A DNA stretch of 64,000 bases from Winogradskyella sp. Lineage in GTDB: Bacteria; Bacteroidota; Bacteroidia; Flavobacteriales; Flavobacteriaceae. The stretch spans positions 124,001 to 188,000 of the forward strand of contig NZ_RHLG01000003.1 in assembly GCF_003712105.1 (NCBI RefSeq). The letters run 5' to 3'. Each line of letters opens with the position of its first letter. Position 1 is the stretch's first letter. Shown here one piece after another: positions 1 through 8,809 of this stretch. Position numbers and translations under genes: made by a program. The notes under the pieces were generated by a model, which made no database searches, had not been told where the DNA came from, and saw nothing but the letters and a program-made list of their open reading frames with translations.

Positions 1-1241
1 CTATAATTTTCTAAACCAACAGGTTTTGTTCCTTGGTTTCCAGTTTTAAAAGACTCAAAATAAGTTAAAATTTGTGCTTTCAATTTTTCTTTTTCAGAAT
101 ATAGAAGGTAGCTTCCTGTATTGGTTGTATTGATAATACCTTCAATATCAGAATCCTTTGGACCAATTGCCAATATTGGTGTTTTAGATACCATATACTC
201 AAACAATTTCCCTGGAATAATGGCTTTTGTATCTTCAGAGTCTATCTCTATCAATAAAAGTAGTTGCGATTTTTTTTGAAAAGCGATTGCTTCGTCATGG
301 TTAACATAACCAACAAGATTGCAATGGTTTTCGAGTCCATGAGCTTTTATAGCCTTTATTATACTATCACCAACTACTCCAACTAAATTCAATTTAAACT
401 TATCCGCAAAATTTTGATTTTCATTAATGAGTTCTGAAAGTACTTCCCATAAGATGGTTGGATTTCGCTCAGAAAGTAAAGAACCTATATGGGCAATAGT
501 AAATTCGTCATCCTTTTTATCTATACGTACTTCATTAACATCATAACCATTGGTAATAACTTCAATTGAAGTGTCAGTTTTAGCCTCGAATTCTGATTTA
601 GTATTTGAACTTGTAACGATAATCATATCCGCAGAATGAAGCACACTTTTTTCTAAAGCCAAATGTTTACGTTTAGAAGACTCCGTTAGTTTTAGTGATT
701 TATGATAGCCAATTGTTGTCCAAGGATCTCTGAAATCTGCAATCCAATTAATAGTTAGTTTATGTTTTAATTGTAAGCCAATTAAATGCATACTATGAGG
801 TGGTCCTGTAGTAATGATGGTATCAATTTCATTATTTACTACATACGCTGATAAAAATCTTACTGAAGGTTTTATCCAATTTTTTCTGGCATCAGGTATA
901 AAAAAATTACCTCTTATATATAGCAAAAACCTCTCAACAAAAGATTGATTTTTAGTATCGGCAATTACACCCGAACTAATGGTTTTCGATTTCTTTTTTG
1001 AGAGCAGATTAGCAAACTGATATGGCTCACTTATGGGTTGTTTAATAATAGTGACATCTTTTGGCACATCATTAATGAGTGAACTATCAGTAATTGGATA
1101 ATTAGGATTAGATGGACAATATACTATTGGCTCTATATCAAAATCATTGAGGTATTTTACAAACTTAAGCCAACGTTGTACACCGGGCCCACCAGCTGGT
1201 GGCCAATAATAAGTCACAATAAGAACTTTTTGAGTTGCCAT
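1..1241 (-). CDS. Glycosyltransferase, GT-B fold family 4-like (3' end outside window)
   Basis: Open reading frame running off the left edge; 413 codons are visible from the ATG at 1241. The N-terminus has the Rossmann-type strand followed by WPPAGGPGVQRW (about residues 13-24), typical of GT4-like transferases that bind nucleotide sugars. ADFRDPW is near 168-174, and PGKLFEYM near 343-350 resembles the donor-sugar-binding loop of GT-B enzymes. No signal peptide or membrane segment is visible, so it probably acts on the cytoplasmic face, for example on surface polysaccharide or glycolipid; the acceptor cannot be told. Its ATG overlaps the stop of the upstream YfhO gene (TAATG), suggesting translational coupling. 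Confidence 0.85.
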   Translation of the reverse strand, partial: MATQKVLIVTYYWPPAGGPGVQRWLKFVKYLNDFDIEPIVYCPSNPNYPITDSSLINDVPKDVTIIKQPISEPYQFANLLSKKKSKTISSGVIADTKNQSFVERFLLYIRGNFFIPDARKNWIKPSVRFLSAYVVNNEIDTIITTGPPHSMHLIGLQLKHKLTINWIADFRDPWTTIGYHKSLKLTESSKRKHLALEKSVLHSADMIIVTSSNTKSEFEAKTDTSIEVITNGYDVNEVRIDKKDDEFTIAHIGSLLSERNPTILWEVLSELINENQNFADKFKLNLVGVVGDSIIKAIKAHGLENHCNLVGYVNHDEAIAFQKKSQLLLLIEIDSEDTKAIIPGKLFEYMVSKTPILAIGPKDSDIEGIINTTNTGSYLLYSEKEKLKAQILTYFESFKTGNQGTKPVGLENY

Positions 1242-3673
1242 TAGGCATCAGGCTTAGTTTTCTTAAATTGGTAAAATCCACCTAGTAATAGTAAAATACC
1301 TAAAAGTGCAGAACTAGCCAAAGCAATCTTACTACCGTTTTCTACAACTTTTGGCTCAAATTTAAATTCGATTGTATGTTTTCCTTTAGGTATTTCTAAA
1401 CCTCTAAGCGCATAATTAACTCTTGTATGTGGTACAACTTCACCATCTATATAAGCATTCCAACCCTTGTAATAGTACAATTCAGAAAATACTGCAAAGC
1501 CTTCATTACTATTATTGGATTCGTACTCAAGATGGTTAGGTTTGAATGTCTTCAGGGATATTGTAGATAAACTATCAACTGTATATTTTGGTTTTAAATT
1601 AAACTCTTGAAAGTTTGATTTAAGTATGATAGCGTCGTTTTTAGTGTTCAAACTATCTAAAGCTAGAATTTCTTCATTAGCGGTTTTTACGACTTTTATT
1701 TTAGATACAAACCAGGCGTTTCCATTAGGTTCTGTATACTGCGTTGTTGGTACTGGTCTACCCGATTGGTCTTCAGTAATGATATACTTTGTATTTAGCA
1801 TATTAAGAACTTCGGTATTGTTCTTATAAATATGAAAATCCATTAATGCATTATATCTATTCAACTTAGCTGCATGATAACCGTTAAGCGAGTTATGAAA
1901 ATAAGCAGCTCTTGCTGGTCTACTTTGCCCTTCACGCGACACATCAAATACTCTAAAGTGAGATTTGTCTGATTGAATTAATTTATCTGCTCCATTAGCT
2001 TGATATGGTTTATCTACCTGACGAGCAGAAACAAAATTATCTGTATTTACATATGCTCTATCTATAACCACTAAGTCAAAGAGTATAAGAACCGCAAATA
2101 ATAACACCACTATTGTTTCAGATAGCTTTTCTTTCAAAAAGTAATAAATCACGCCAGCAGATAATACAACCAAAACTAATGTTCGTATCGTGTCAGAAAC
2201 AAAAAGTCCTTTTCTATCTGCAATTAAGGCTTCAACCAATGGCTGTGGTATTCCTTTGTCATTATCTGTAATAAAATCGAATAAGAATGAATGGCAAAGC
2301 AAAAAGAAAATAGCCAATCCAGCAGTTATAATAACTGAATATAGCAATGCCTTTAACTTTTCGTCTCTCTTTTCAAAGTCATTAAACAGTCTAACCAATG
2401 CGAAAATTCCTAATACCGGAATACACAATTCTAGTACAACCTGAATAGAACTTACTGCACGAAATTTGTTATAAAGCGGAACATATTCAATAAAGAAATC
2501 AGTTAAAAAGCCAAAATTCTTTCCGTAAGAAAGGAACAACGACAAGAGTGTTCCTCCAACTAGCCACCATTTTAACCGACCTTTTACTAAAAATAAGCCT
2601 AATACAAATAAGAAAATAATAACTGCACCTACATAGGCTGGTGCTTCAACAATAGTTTGGTCTCCCCAATACATTGGGGCATTCCGTGAGACTTCTATGG
2701 CATCTATGGGCGAAGCTCCAAGAGCCACATAAGCTTTATACGTTTCTGAATCTTTGCCAATATCTTCACCACTTCCACCACCCATAAATTTAGGAATGAA
2801 GAGATTAAACGATTCGGCCAAACCGTAACTGTACTCTGTAATATAGGAAGGATCTAAACCATCTTTAACTTCTTTAGGTGAGCCATCGGCATTAATTGTC
2901 AAATCACTCTGTCCACGAGTACTTTCTTTTACATACTCTTGTGTAGCCATAATGTTGGTAGCGTTAAGTCCGACAGCTAATACAGCTGCTATGGACAACA
3001 TACCAACAGATTTTAAAAAGTGTGGTAATTGCTTTTTGCGATATGCATCTACTAAATATGCTAAACCTAATACCAAAACCAATAATAATAGGTAATAAGT
3101 CATTTGGTAATGGTTCGCCACAATTTCTAGTCCGAGTGCTACCGTAGTCAATAAAAACCCCCATATATAATACGATCTGAAGGTGAGTATTATTCCCGAT
3201 AACACCAATGGCATATAGGCGATAGCATGAGCTTTAGCATTATGACCAACACCTAAAATAATAATGAGATAGGTAGAAAAACCAAATGTAAGCGCTCCTA
3301 AAGCTGCTAGTTTGAAATCTACTTTAAGACATAACAATAAGATATAAAACCCTATGAAATATAAAAAAAGGTAATCTGCAGGTCTTGGCAAAAAGCGTAT
3401 AGTTAAATCTAACTTTTTAATATAATTATGCGGATATTTTGCTCCGAGTTGATACGTGGGCATACCACCAAAGGCACTGTTTGTCCAATACGTTTCTTCA
3501 CCTTCAGCCTTGGCAAAATCGATCTGCTGTTTCGCCATTCCTTTATAGTGCATAATATCACTTTGAAATATTTTTTTTCCTTGAAGAACTGGACTAAAAT
3601 AAGCCAAAGACAGAACAACAAAGCCAATTAGGACTAGAAGGTGTGGTAAGACACGTTTTAGATTTAAATTCAT
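1241..3673 (-). CDS. YfhO family polytopic membrane protein
   Basis: 810 residues. An N-terminal membrane anchor (about 8-28) is followed by a dozen or so hydrophobic segments to about residue 540, then a hydrophilic extracytoplasmic region and a last membrane helix near 783-803. This matches the YfhO family, which in Firmicutes is linked to glycosylation of cell-envelope polymers with lipid-linked sugars. The early QSDI segment (about 38-41) sits in the first outer loop, as in GT-C-like enzymes. It is co-transcribed with the downstream glycosyltransferase (TAATG overlap), which supports a role in surface glycan assembly. The exact substrate is unknown; the family call is firm, the function inferred. 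Confidence 0.85.
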   Translation of the reverse strand: MNLNLKRVLPHLLVLIGFVVLSLAYFSPVLQGKKIFQSDIMHYKGMAKQQIDFAKAEGEETYWTNSAFGGMPTYQLGAKYPHNYIKKLDLTIRFLPRPADYLFLYFIGFYILLLCLKVDFKLAALGALTFGFSTYLIIILGVGHNAKAHAIAYMPLVLSGIILTFRSYYIWGFLLTTVALGLEIVANHYQMTYYLLLLVLVLGLAYLVDAYRKKQLPHFLKSVGMLSIAAVLAVGLNATNIMATQEYVKESTRGQSDLTINADGSPKEVKDGLDPSYITEYSYGLAESFNLFIPKFMGGGSGEDIGKDSETYKAYVALGASPIDAIEVSRNAPMYWGDQTIVEAPAYVGAVIIFLFVLGLFLVKGRLKWWLVGGTLLSLFLSYGKNFGFLTDFFIEYVPLYNKFRAVSSIQVVLELCIPVLGIFALVRLFNDFEKRDEKLKALLYSVIITAGLAIFFLLCHSFLFDFITDNDKGIPQPLVEALIADRKGLFVSDTIRTLVLVVLSAGVIYYFLKEKLSETIVVLLFAVLILFDLVVIDRAYVNTDNFVSARQVDKPYQANGADKLIQSDKSHFRVFDVSREGQSRPARAAYFHNSLNGYHAAKLNRYNALMDFHIYKNNTEVLNMLNTKYIITEDQSGRPVPTTQYTEPNGNAWFVSKIKVVKTANEEILALDSLNTKNDAIILKSNFQEFNLKPKYTVDSLSTISLKTFKPNHLEYESNNSNEGFAVFSELYYYKGWNAYIDGEVVPHTRVNYALRGLEIPKGKHTIEFKFEPKVVENGSKIALASSALLGILLLLGGFYQFKKTKPDA

Positions 3674-3702
3674 GAAAGTTATGAAATGAAATGTGCTGAA
3701 AA

Positions 3703-3984
3703 TTAATCAATTTCTTCGTAATCGATATATTCGCCAACGTTTTTATTTGAGTTGTTAGTATTAGAGGGCATTTTATCAATAACCGTCTCACCTTCTTTTT
3801 GGTTGGTATTTTGATACGGATTTCTATTATTGAATTGGCCACCAAAACGTTGCTCCATTTTTTTAGCAGCAAATCGCAATAAAAATGGTGCTAATAAACG
3901 TGACAATATCTTTACAATAAAATATATTGCAACAATCCAAAGTAAGGTTCTGGCAAGGCCAACAATTGATAAGAAGAAACTCAT
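3703..3984 (-). CDS. DUF4834 family small membrane protein
   Basis: 93 residues: one long hydrophobic segment (about 3-37), then a basic amphipathic stretch with FAAKKMEQRFG and an acidic C-terminus ending YEEID. This is the layout of DUF4834, a family found in Bacteroidota with no known function. It lies 29 bp upstream of the YfhO gene on the same strand and is probably transcribed with it. A second reading frame overlaps on the same strand but has no family resemblance, so this frame is taken as the gene. Confidence 0.75.
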   Translation of the reverse strand: MSFFLSIVGLARTLLWIVAIYFIVKILSRLLAPFLLRFAAKKMEQRFGGQFNNRNPYQNTNQKEGETVIDKMPSNTNNSNKNVGEYIDYEEID

Positions 3985-4051
3985 TAGGTCAAAAATACAA
4001 TTAACATCATTTATAATACGTTATTATTCCTTAAAAAAAGTATAAAATATC

Positions 4052-4059
4052 TATATTTG
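4052..4059 (+). promoter_or_regulatory. Bacteroidota -7 element TATATTTG
   Basis: Perfect match to TAnnTTTG, 17 bp before the ATG at 4077. It would start transcription about 10 nt before the start codon, giving a very short leader for the beta-barrel gene. Confidence 0.5.
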
Positions 4060-4076
4060 AACATAACCTATTTACA

Positions 4077-5063
4077 ATGAATACTATTAAAAACATATTC
4101 GTTTTGCTATTTCTGCTAGCCTCATTACCAGTAATAGCACAGTACACAGATGTCATAAATTCTAATAGACCAGGCGTGTCGAAATCCGCATTTTCAGTTG
4201 GTACAAATGTATTACAATTTGAGTTAGGTGGTTTTTCTGTTAAGGAAGAACATACGCCATTAAACTACGAAGTTTCTGGCTTTGGTCTTGATTTTGGAAT
4301 AAGATATGGACTGCTCTGGGAACAGTTAGAAGTAAATATCGAAGGTGTTTATCAAAATGATACTTTTAAAAGTACGTTAGACAGTAAAAGAGCAAACTTT
4401 AGAAATTTAACTATTGGCGCTAAATATTTGGTGTATGACCCATACAAAAATGCTGAAGAGGACAAGCCAAACCTATATAGCTATCATGCTAATAGGCGTT
4501 TTAAATGGAAATCATTAATTCCAGCAGTGGCTGTCTATGTGGGTGCTAACTTTGATACAGAAGATAATCCATTTGTTCCTAATTCGCCGTTGTTTACGGC
4601 CGCAAGAGACGGCGGATTTAGCCCAAAAGTTATGGTTGCAACACAAAATAACTTTGCTGGCGGTTGGGTATTTGTGACTAATTTTTTAATGGATAGAATT
4701 GGAACCGATTATTCCGAGTTTCAGTATATTTTAACCTTAACACATTCATTCTCTGATCAATGGGTATTGTTTGGAGAAGTGCAAGGCATTGATGGAGACT
4801 TTTATGCCGATAATCTCTTAAGAGTTGGTGGTGCTTATTTGTGGTCAAAGGATTTTCAATTAGATGCCAATATAGCTTTTAATACTAAGGATACACCTTC
4901 AGTTTTCAATATTGCATTTGGTGCTTCTTATCGATTGGATTGGCATAAAGACAAGAAAATTGATAATGGTGGTACTGTTGATGATAAAGTAGATACTTCG
5001 AAAAAGAAAAAATCCAGAAAAAAACGAAAAAAGGATACAGACTTTGATTCTGACAATATATAA
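4077..5063 (+). CDS. Outer-membrane beta-barrel protein, MetA-pathway transporter-like (PF13557 type)
   Basis: 328 residues. A signal peptide (about 1-21, ending VIAQ) is followed by RPGVSKSAFSVGTNVLQFE and repeated alternating amphipathic strands, the pattern of the outer-membrane family annotated as putative MetA-pathway of phenol degradation. That name is historical and does not show aromatic transport here. The last 40 residues are very lysine-rich (KKKKSRKKRKK, about 309-319), an unusual charged tail after the barrel. The next gene starts 10 bp later on the same strand, so the two are probably an operon. Confidence 0.7.
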   Translation: MNTIKNIFVLLFLLASLPVIAQYTDVINSNRPGVSKSAFSVGTNVLQFELGGFSVKEEHTPLNYEVSGFGLDFGIRYGLLWEQLEVNIEGVYQNDTFKSTLDSKRANFRNLTIGAKYLVYDPYKNAEEDKPNLYSYHANRRFKWKSLIPAVAVYVGANFDTEDNPFVPNSPLFTAARDGGFSPKVMVATQNNFAGGWVFVTNFLMDRIGTDYSEFQYILTLTHSFSDQWVLFGEVQGIDGDFYADNLLRVGGAYLWSKDFQLDANIAFNTKDTPSVFNIAFGASYRLDWHKDKKIDNGGTVDDKVDTSKKKKSRKKRKKDTDFDSDNI

Positions 5064-5072
5064 CACAATTAT

Positions 5073-6194
5073 ATGATTGAAATTAAAGAAGCTATTTCAA
5101 AGAAAGAATTAAAGGCTTTCGTCAAATTCCCCTTCAAACTTTATAAGAATTCTAAATATTGGGTGCCACCAATTATTAGAGAAGAATTAAAAACTTTTGA
5201 TAAAACTATTAACCCAGTCTTTAATGATGCAGATGCGCGCTTCTTTTTAGCTTACAAAAACGGAGAGCTTGTAGGTCGTATTGCTGCTATAATAAATTGG
5301 CTAGAAGTAAAAGATCAATCCATCAAGAAAATGCGATTTGGTTGGTTTGATTTTATCGATGATCAAGAGGTTAGTAAAGCACTTTTAGATACTGTACGAG
5401 ATATTGGCATAGAACATCAATTAGAGTTTATTGAAGGCCCTGTAGGCTTTTCAAACTTGGACAAGGTTGGTGTTATGACAGAAGGTTTTGACCATATTGG
5501 TACCATGATTACCTGGTATAATTACCCTTATTATCTAAACCATTATGAAAGCTACGGATTGAAAGAATCTAAGGCTTACGTAGAAAGTAAGTTTGCTTAC
5601 AGCGATATTAAACCCGAAACTTTTACTAAGATTCAAGATTTAATTAAGCGAAGATATAAGCTCAAAGCTTTAGAGTTTAGAACTAGTGATGAAATTATGG
5701 CTTATGCAGATGAGATGTTTGATGTTTTTGAAACTTCTCATGCAAAACTATCTTCTTTTGTCGCTATAAATCCGGAGCAAAAGGCCTATTTTAAAAAGAA
5801 ATTTTTACCCTTTTTAAATCCTGAATATGTTAAGTTCATTGTAGACAAAGACGATAAACTTATTGGCTTTGCCATTGTAACACCTTCTTATGCTGAAGCT
5901 TTACAAAAAATGAATGGTAGGCTATTCCCATTTGGCTTTAGGCATATAATGCATGCAAAAAAGCATTCGAAATCAGTAACATTCTATCTTATTGGAATTT
6001 TACCAGAGTATCAAAATAAAGGTGTTACTGCGATTATATTTCATGAGTTTTACAGGGAATTTGGAAAGAAAAATATTGAGCAATGTATACGAGGACCTGA
6101 ACTGGCAGATAACGACGCTATACACAAAATATGGAAACATTTTAACCCAAAAGTTCATAAGCGACGTTGTACGATGAGTAAACCTATAGCATAA
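5073..6194 (+). CDS. Acyl-CoA N-acyltransferase-fold protein (often mislabelled GTP cyclohydrolase)
   Basis: 373 residues, no signal peptide. The N-terminal part (about 20-75, with FPFKLYKNSKYWVPP and later LVGRIAAI) and the C-terminal part (FYLIGILPEYQNKGV near 304-318) resemble the strand and acetyl-CoA loop of GNAT-fold enzymes. Bacteroidota homologues of this length are often labelled GTP cyclohydrolase, but I see none of the zinc or GTP motifs of GTP cyclohydrolase I or II. The acceptor substrate is unknown. It follows the beta-barrel gene by 10 bp and is closed by a hairpin at 6199-6220. Confidence 0.6.
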   Translation: MIEIKEAISKKELKAFVKFPFKLYKNSKYWVPPIIREELKTFDKTINPVFNDADARFFLAYKNGELVGRIAAIINWLEVKDQSIKKMRFGWFDFIDDQEVSKALLDTVRDIGIEHQLEFIEGPVGFSNLDKVGVMTEGFDHIGTMITWYNYPYYLNHYESYGLKESKAYVESKFAYSDIKPETFTKIQDLIKRRYKLKALEFRTSDEIMAYADEMFDVFETSHAKLSSFVAINPEQKAYFKKKFLPFLNPEYVKFIVDKDDKLIGFAIVTPSYAEALQKMNGRLFPFGFRHIMHAKKHSKSVTFYLIGILPEYQNKGVTAIIFHEFYREFGKKNIEQCIRGPELADNDAIHKIWKHFNPKVHKRRCTMSKPIA

Positions 6195-6198
6195 AAAT

Positions 6199-6220
6199 TG
6201 CCCAATTTTAAAATTGGGCA
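6199..6220. terminator. Hairpin between convergent genes
   Basis: TGCCCAATTTT and AAAATTGGGCA form an almost loopless perfect stem 5 bp after the stop at 6194 and before the convergent gene ending at 6250. The T-run is weak on both strands, so it may act as a bidirectional transcription end or a 3'-end stabiliser. Confidence 0.55.
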
Positions 6221-6249
6221 TTTCTAATATATAAAGTTCTTTACTTAAT

Positions 6250-7509
6250 CTATTCTCCCATTGCTGCCATTAAGGCTGCAGACATACGCTTATATGTTCC
6301 ATTATCAAGACGGTCTCTAATTGCGTCAAATGCATCTAAAGTTTCTTCAACATCTTTTAATGTATGCGTTGCCGTAGGTATCATTCTTAGTAGAATTAAT
6401 CCTTTAGGTATTACAGGGTAAACCACTATAGAACAGAAGATTCCGTGATTTTCCCTTAAGTCTCTAACTAAGGCCATTGCTTCAGGAATACTTCCTTTAA
6501 GGTATACTGGAGTTACACAACTTTGAGTTGTCCCTATATCAAATCCACGTTCTTTTAATCCAGATTGTAATGCATCAACAATTTTCCAAAGATTTTGCTT
6601 TAACTCGGGCATCGTACGAAGCATTTCTAAACGTTTCAATGCACCAAGAGTTAATTGCATTTGCAAAGATTTCGCAAACATTTGCGAACGAAGATTATAC
6701 TTTAAATAATCAATGATCTCTTTATCTGCAGCGATGAATGCCCCTGTACTAGCCATAGATTTAGCAAAAGTCGCAAAATACACATCTATTTCATCTTGTA
6801 CACCTTGCTCCTCGCCTGCACCAGCTCCAGTAGCACCAAGCGTACCAAAACCATGAGCATCATCAACTAAAAATCTAAAATTAAATTTCTTCTTAAGCTC
6901 CACTATTTCTTTAAGACGACCTTGCTCACCACGCATTCCAAATACACCTTCAGAAATTACTAATATGCCACCGCCTGTTTGCTCAGCCATTTTAGTAGCA
7001 CGCTCTAAGTTCTTTTCTAAACTTTCAACGTCATTATGCTTGTATGTAAAACGCTTACCCATGTGTAAACGAACACCATCAATAATACATGCATGGGCAT
7101 CAACATCATAAACAATAATATCATCTTTACCTACTAAAGCATCAATAGTAGACATAATACCTTGATATCCGAAGTTTAATAGGTATGCAGCTTCTTTACT
7201 TACAAATTCAGCTAATTCATTTTGAAGTTGCTCATGCAAATCTGTGTGCCCAGACATCATTCTTGCGCCCATTGGGTAGGCAGAACCATATTGAGCAGCA
7301 GCTTCGGCATCTACTTTTCTTACTTCTGGATGATTTGCAAGACCTAAGTAATCATTAATACTCCATGTAATTACTTCTTTTCCTTGAAACATCATTCTGT
7401 TAGAAATTTGTCCTTCTAATTTAGGGAATACAAAATAGCCTTCAGCTTGAGAAGCCCATTTTCCTAAAGGTCCTTTGTCTCTGTAAATCTTTTCGAATAA
7501 ATCCTTCAT
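6250..7509 (-). CDS. sulA: Alpha-oxoamine synthase, probable cysteate fatty-acyl transferase (sulfonolipid synthesis)
   Basis: PLP enzyme of the alpha-oxoamine synthase family (serine palmitoyltransferase, 8-amino-7-oxononanoate synthase). From the MKDLFEKI start it is 419 residues; an in-frame ATG at 7536 would add nine. Visible motifs are DAHACIIDG (PLP-stacking His), VDDAHGFGTLG (Asp/His pair) and ATFAKSMASTGAF with the Schiff-base Lys. The family joins an amino acid with an acyl thioester with loss of CO2. In gliding flavobacteria and Alistipes the member using L-cysteate gives 3-ketocapnine, first step to sulfonolipids. The neighbouring cysteine-synthase-fold gene and their shared promoter sequence favour that role over serine palmitoyltransferase; no biotin gene is near. 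Substrate assignment is inference. Confidence 0.7.
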   Translation of the reverse strand: MKDLFEKIYRDKGPLGKWASQAEGYFVFPKLEGQISNRMMFQGKEVITWSINDYLGLANHPEVRKVDAEAAAQYGSAYPMGARMMSGHTDLHEQLQNELAEFVSKEAAYLLNFGYQGIMSTIDALVGKDDIIVYDVDAHACIIDGVRLHMGKRFTYKHNDVESLEKNLERATKMAEQTGGGILVISEGVFGMRGEQGRLKEIVELKKKFNFRFLVDDAHGFGTLGATGAGAGEEQGVQDEIDVYFATFAKSMASTGAFIAADKEIIDYLKYNLRSQMFAKSLQMQLTLGALKRLEMLRTMPELKQNLWKIVDALQSGLKERGFDIGTTQSCVTPVYLKGSIPEAMALVRDLRENHGIFCSIVVYPVIPKGLILLRMIPTATHTLKDVEETLDAFDAIRDRLDNGTYKRMSAALMAAMGE

Positions 7510-7583
7510 CTTATCGTTTTCAGCGCTTTTCACCAAATCTAAGGAGATTTAGTTTATCGTTAAAATAGTTTAGCTTAACCGGG

Positions 7584-7591
7584 CAAAATTA
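7584..7591 (-). promoter_or_regulatory. -7 element TAATTTTG with shared CCCGGTT start region
   Basis: On the minus strand TAATTTTG is followed directly by CCCGGTT (block 7577-7591), about 75 bp before the alpha-oxoamine synthase start. The same block, with one difference, lies before the neighbouring cysteine-synthase-fold gene at 8780-8794. Confidence 0.5.
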
Positions 7592-7652
7592 AGTCAAAAT
7601 ATTATGACAGCATAATTTATTTTTGCCTTTATTCACCAAGTTTTAAACATAA

Positions 7653-7680
7653 AAAACTCATCAAAATCTTGATGAGTTTT
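7653..7680 (-). terminator. Rho-independent terminator of the cysteine-synthase-like gene
   Basis: AAAACTCATCAA and TTGATGAGTTTT form a 12-bp stem with a 4-nt loop, followed on the minus strand by a short T-run. It sits 22 bp after the stop codon at 7702 and separates that gene from the downstream promoter at 7584-7591. Confidence 0.75.
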
Positions 7681-7701
7681 TAAATTATATCATTTAAGTT
7701 T

Positions 7702-8739
7702 TTACTTAACGTATTCTATAGTGGCTTGCATTTCAGTTTGGCTATCAAAAAAGCCTTGATCTTCCATCCATTTATCATTGTAAATCTTACTCATGTATCG
7801 AGACCCATGATCAGGGAATACAATAACTATGTTATCGTCTTTACCGAACTCATTTTCGTCAACTAATTGCTTCACAGCTTGTAAAGCAGCTCCACTTGTG
7901 TAACCAACAAAAAGTCCTTCTTTGCATGAAATTTCTCTAGCTGTATGCGCGCTCTCTTCGTCTGTCACTTTTACAAACTTATCTATAGTATCAAAATCTG
8001 TAGCGGTAGGAATAAGATTCTTACCTAAGCCTTCAATTCTGTAAGGGTAAATTTCGTTGGTATCAAACTCGCGGGTTTCGTGATACTTTTTAAGCACGGA
8101 ACCATAAGCATCTACACCGATAATTTTAACATCAGGGTTTTGCTCTTTCAAATATCTCGCAATACCAGATATTGTTCCACCGGTACCACTGCATGCAATT
8201 AAGTGCGTAATTTTACCTTCAGTTTGTTCCCAAATTTCAGGTCCAGTAGTTTTATAATGCGCTTCAGTGTTTAGGCTATTGAAATATTGGTTGATATATA
8301 CCGAACCTTTAATTTCATTATGCAAACGTTTTGCTACTTCGTAGTAAGATCTTGGGTCATCAGCTTTTACATGTGCAGGACATACATAAACTTTTGCTCC
8401 CATTGATTTTAACATATCAATCTTATCTGGTGAAGACTTAGAGCTTACTGCAAGGATACATTCATAACCTTTGATAATACTAACCATTGCAATACTAAAA
8501 CCAGTATTACCAGAAGTTGTTTCAATGATAGTATCTCCAGGTTTTAAAATGCCTTGACGCTCTGCTTCTTCAATAATATGAAGTGCAATTCTGTCTTTAG
8601 ATGAGTGACCAGGATTAAAAGCTTCTACTTTAGCGTAAAAATTACCCTCAAATCCTTCAGTGACGCTGTTTAGTCTAACAAGCGGTGTACTTCCTACAAG
8701 TTGAAGTACATTATCGTAAACGTGTTTACTCTTCGTCAT
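7702..8739 (-). CDS. PLP-dependent cysteine-synthase family enzyme, candidate cysteate synthase
   Basis: 345 residues, fold type II PLP enzyme of the cysteine synthase / cystathionine beta-synthase group, without a C-terminal CBS domain. Motifs: SSKDRIA with the PLP lysine at residue 48, TSGNTGFS (cofactor and substrate-carboxylate loop) and [13 protein letters not shown] (phosphate-binding loop). The loop before the lysine reads NPGHSS instead of the usual NPxxS(V)KDR form of CysK. It is next to, and shares a promoter block with, the alpha-oxoamine synthase, so it may supply L-cysteate (a sulfite-using beta-replacement) for sulfonolipid synthesis. Ordinary cysteine synthase or cystathionine beta-synthase activity is the alternative. 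Family firm, substrate inferred. Confidence 0.65.
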   Translation of the reverse strand: MTKSKHVYDNVLQLVGSTPLVRLNSVTEGFEGNFYAKVEAFNPGHSSKDRIALHIIEEAERQGILKPGDTIIETTSGNTGFSIAMVSIIKGYECILAVSSKSSPDKIDMLKSMGAKVYVCPAHVKADDPRSYYEVAKRLHNEIKGSVYINQYFNSLNTEAHYKTTGPEIWEQTEGKITHLIACSGTGGTISGIARYLKEQNPDVKIIGVDAYGSVLKKYHETREFDTNEIYPYRIEGLGKNLIPTATDFDTIDKFVKVTDEESAHTAREISCKEGLFVGYTSGAALQAVKQLVDENEFGKDDNIVIVFPDHGSRYMSKIYNDKWMEDQGFFDSQTEMQATIEYVK

Positions 8740-8786
8740 ATTTGATATTTACAATAACAATATATTAAATGTTACCTAAAACCGGG

Positions 8787-8794
8787 CAAAACTA
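8787..8794 (-). promoter_or_regulatory. -7 element TAGTTTTG with shared CCCGGTT start region
   Basis: Minus-strand TAGTTTTG followed directly by CCCGGTT (block 8780-8794), about 48 bp before the start at 8739. It matches the block at 7577-7591 at 14 of 15 positions. Confidence 0.5.
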
Positions 8795-8809
8795 CAATAT
8801 TTTTTTGAC

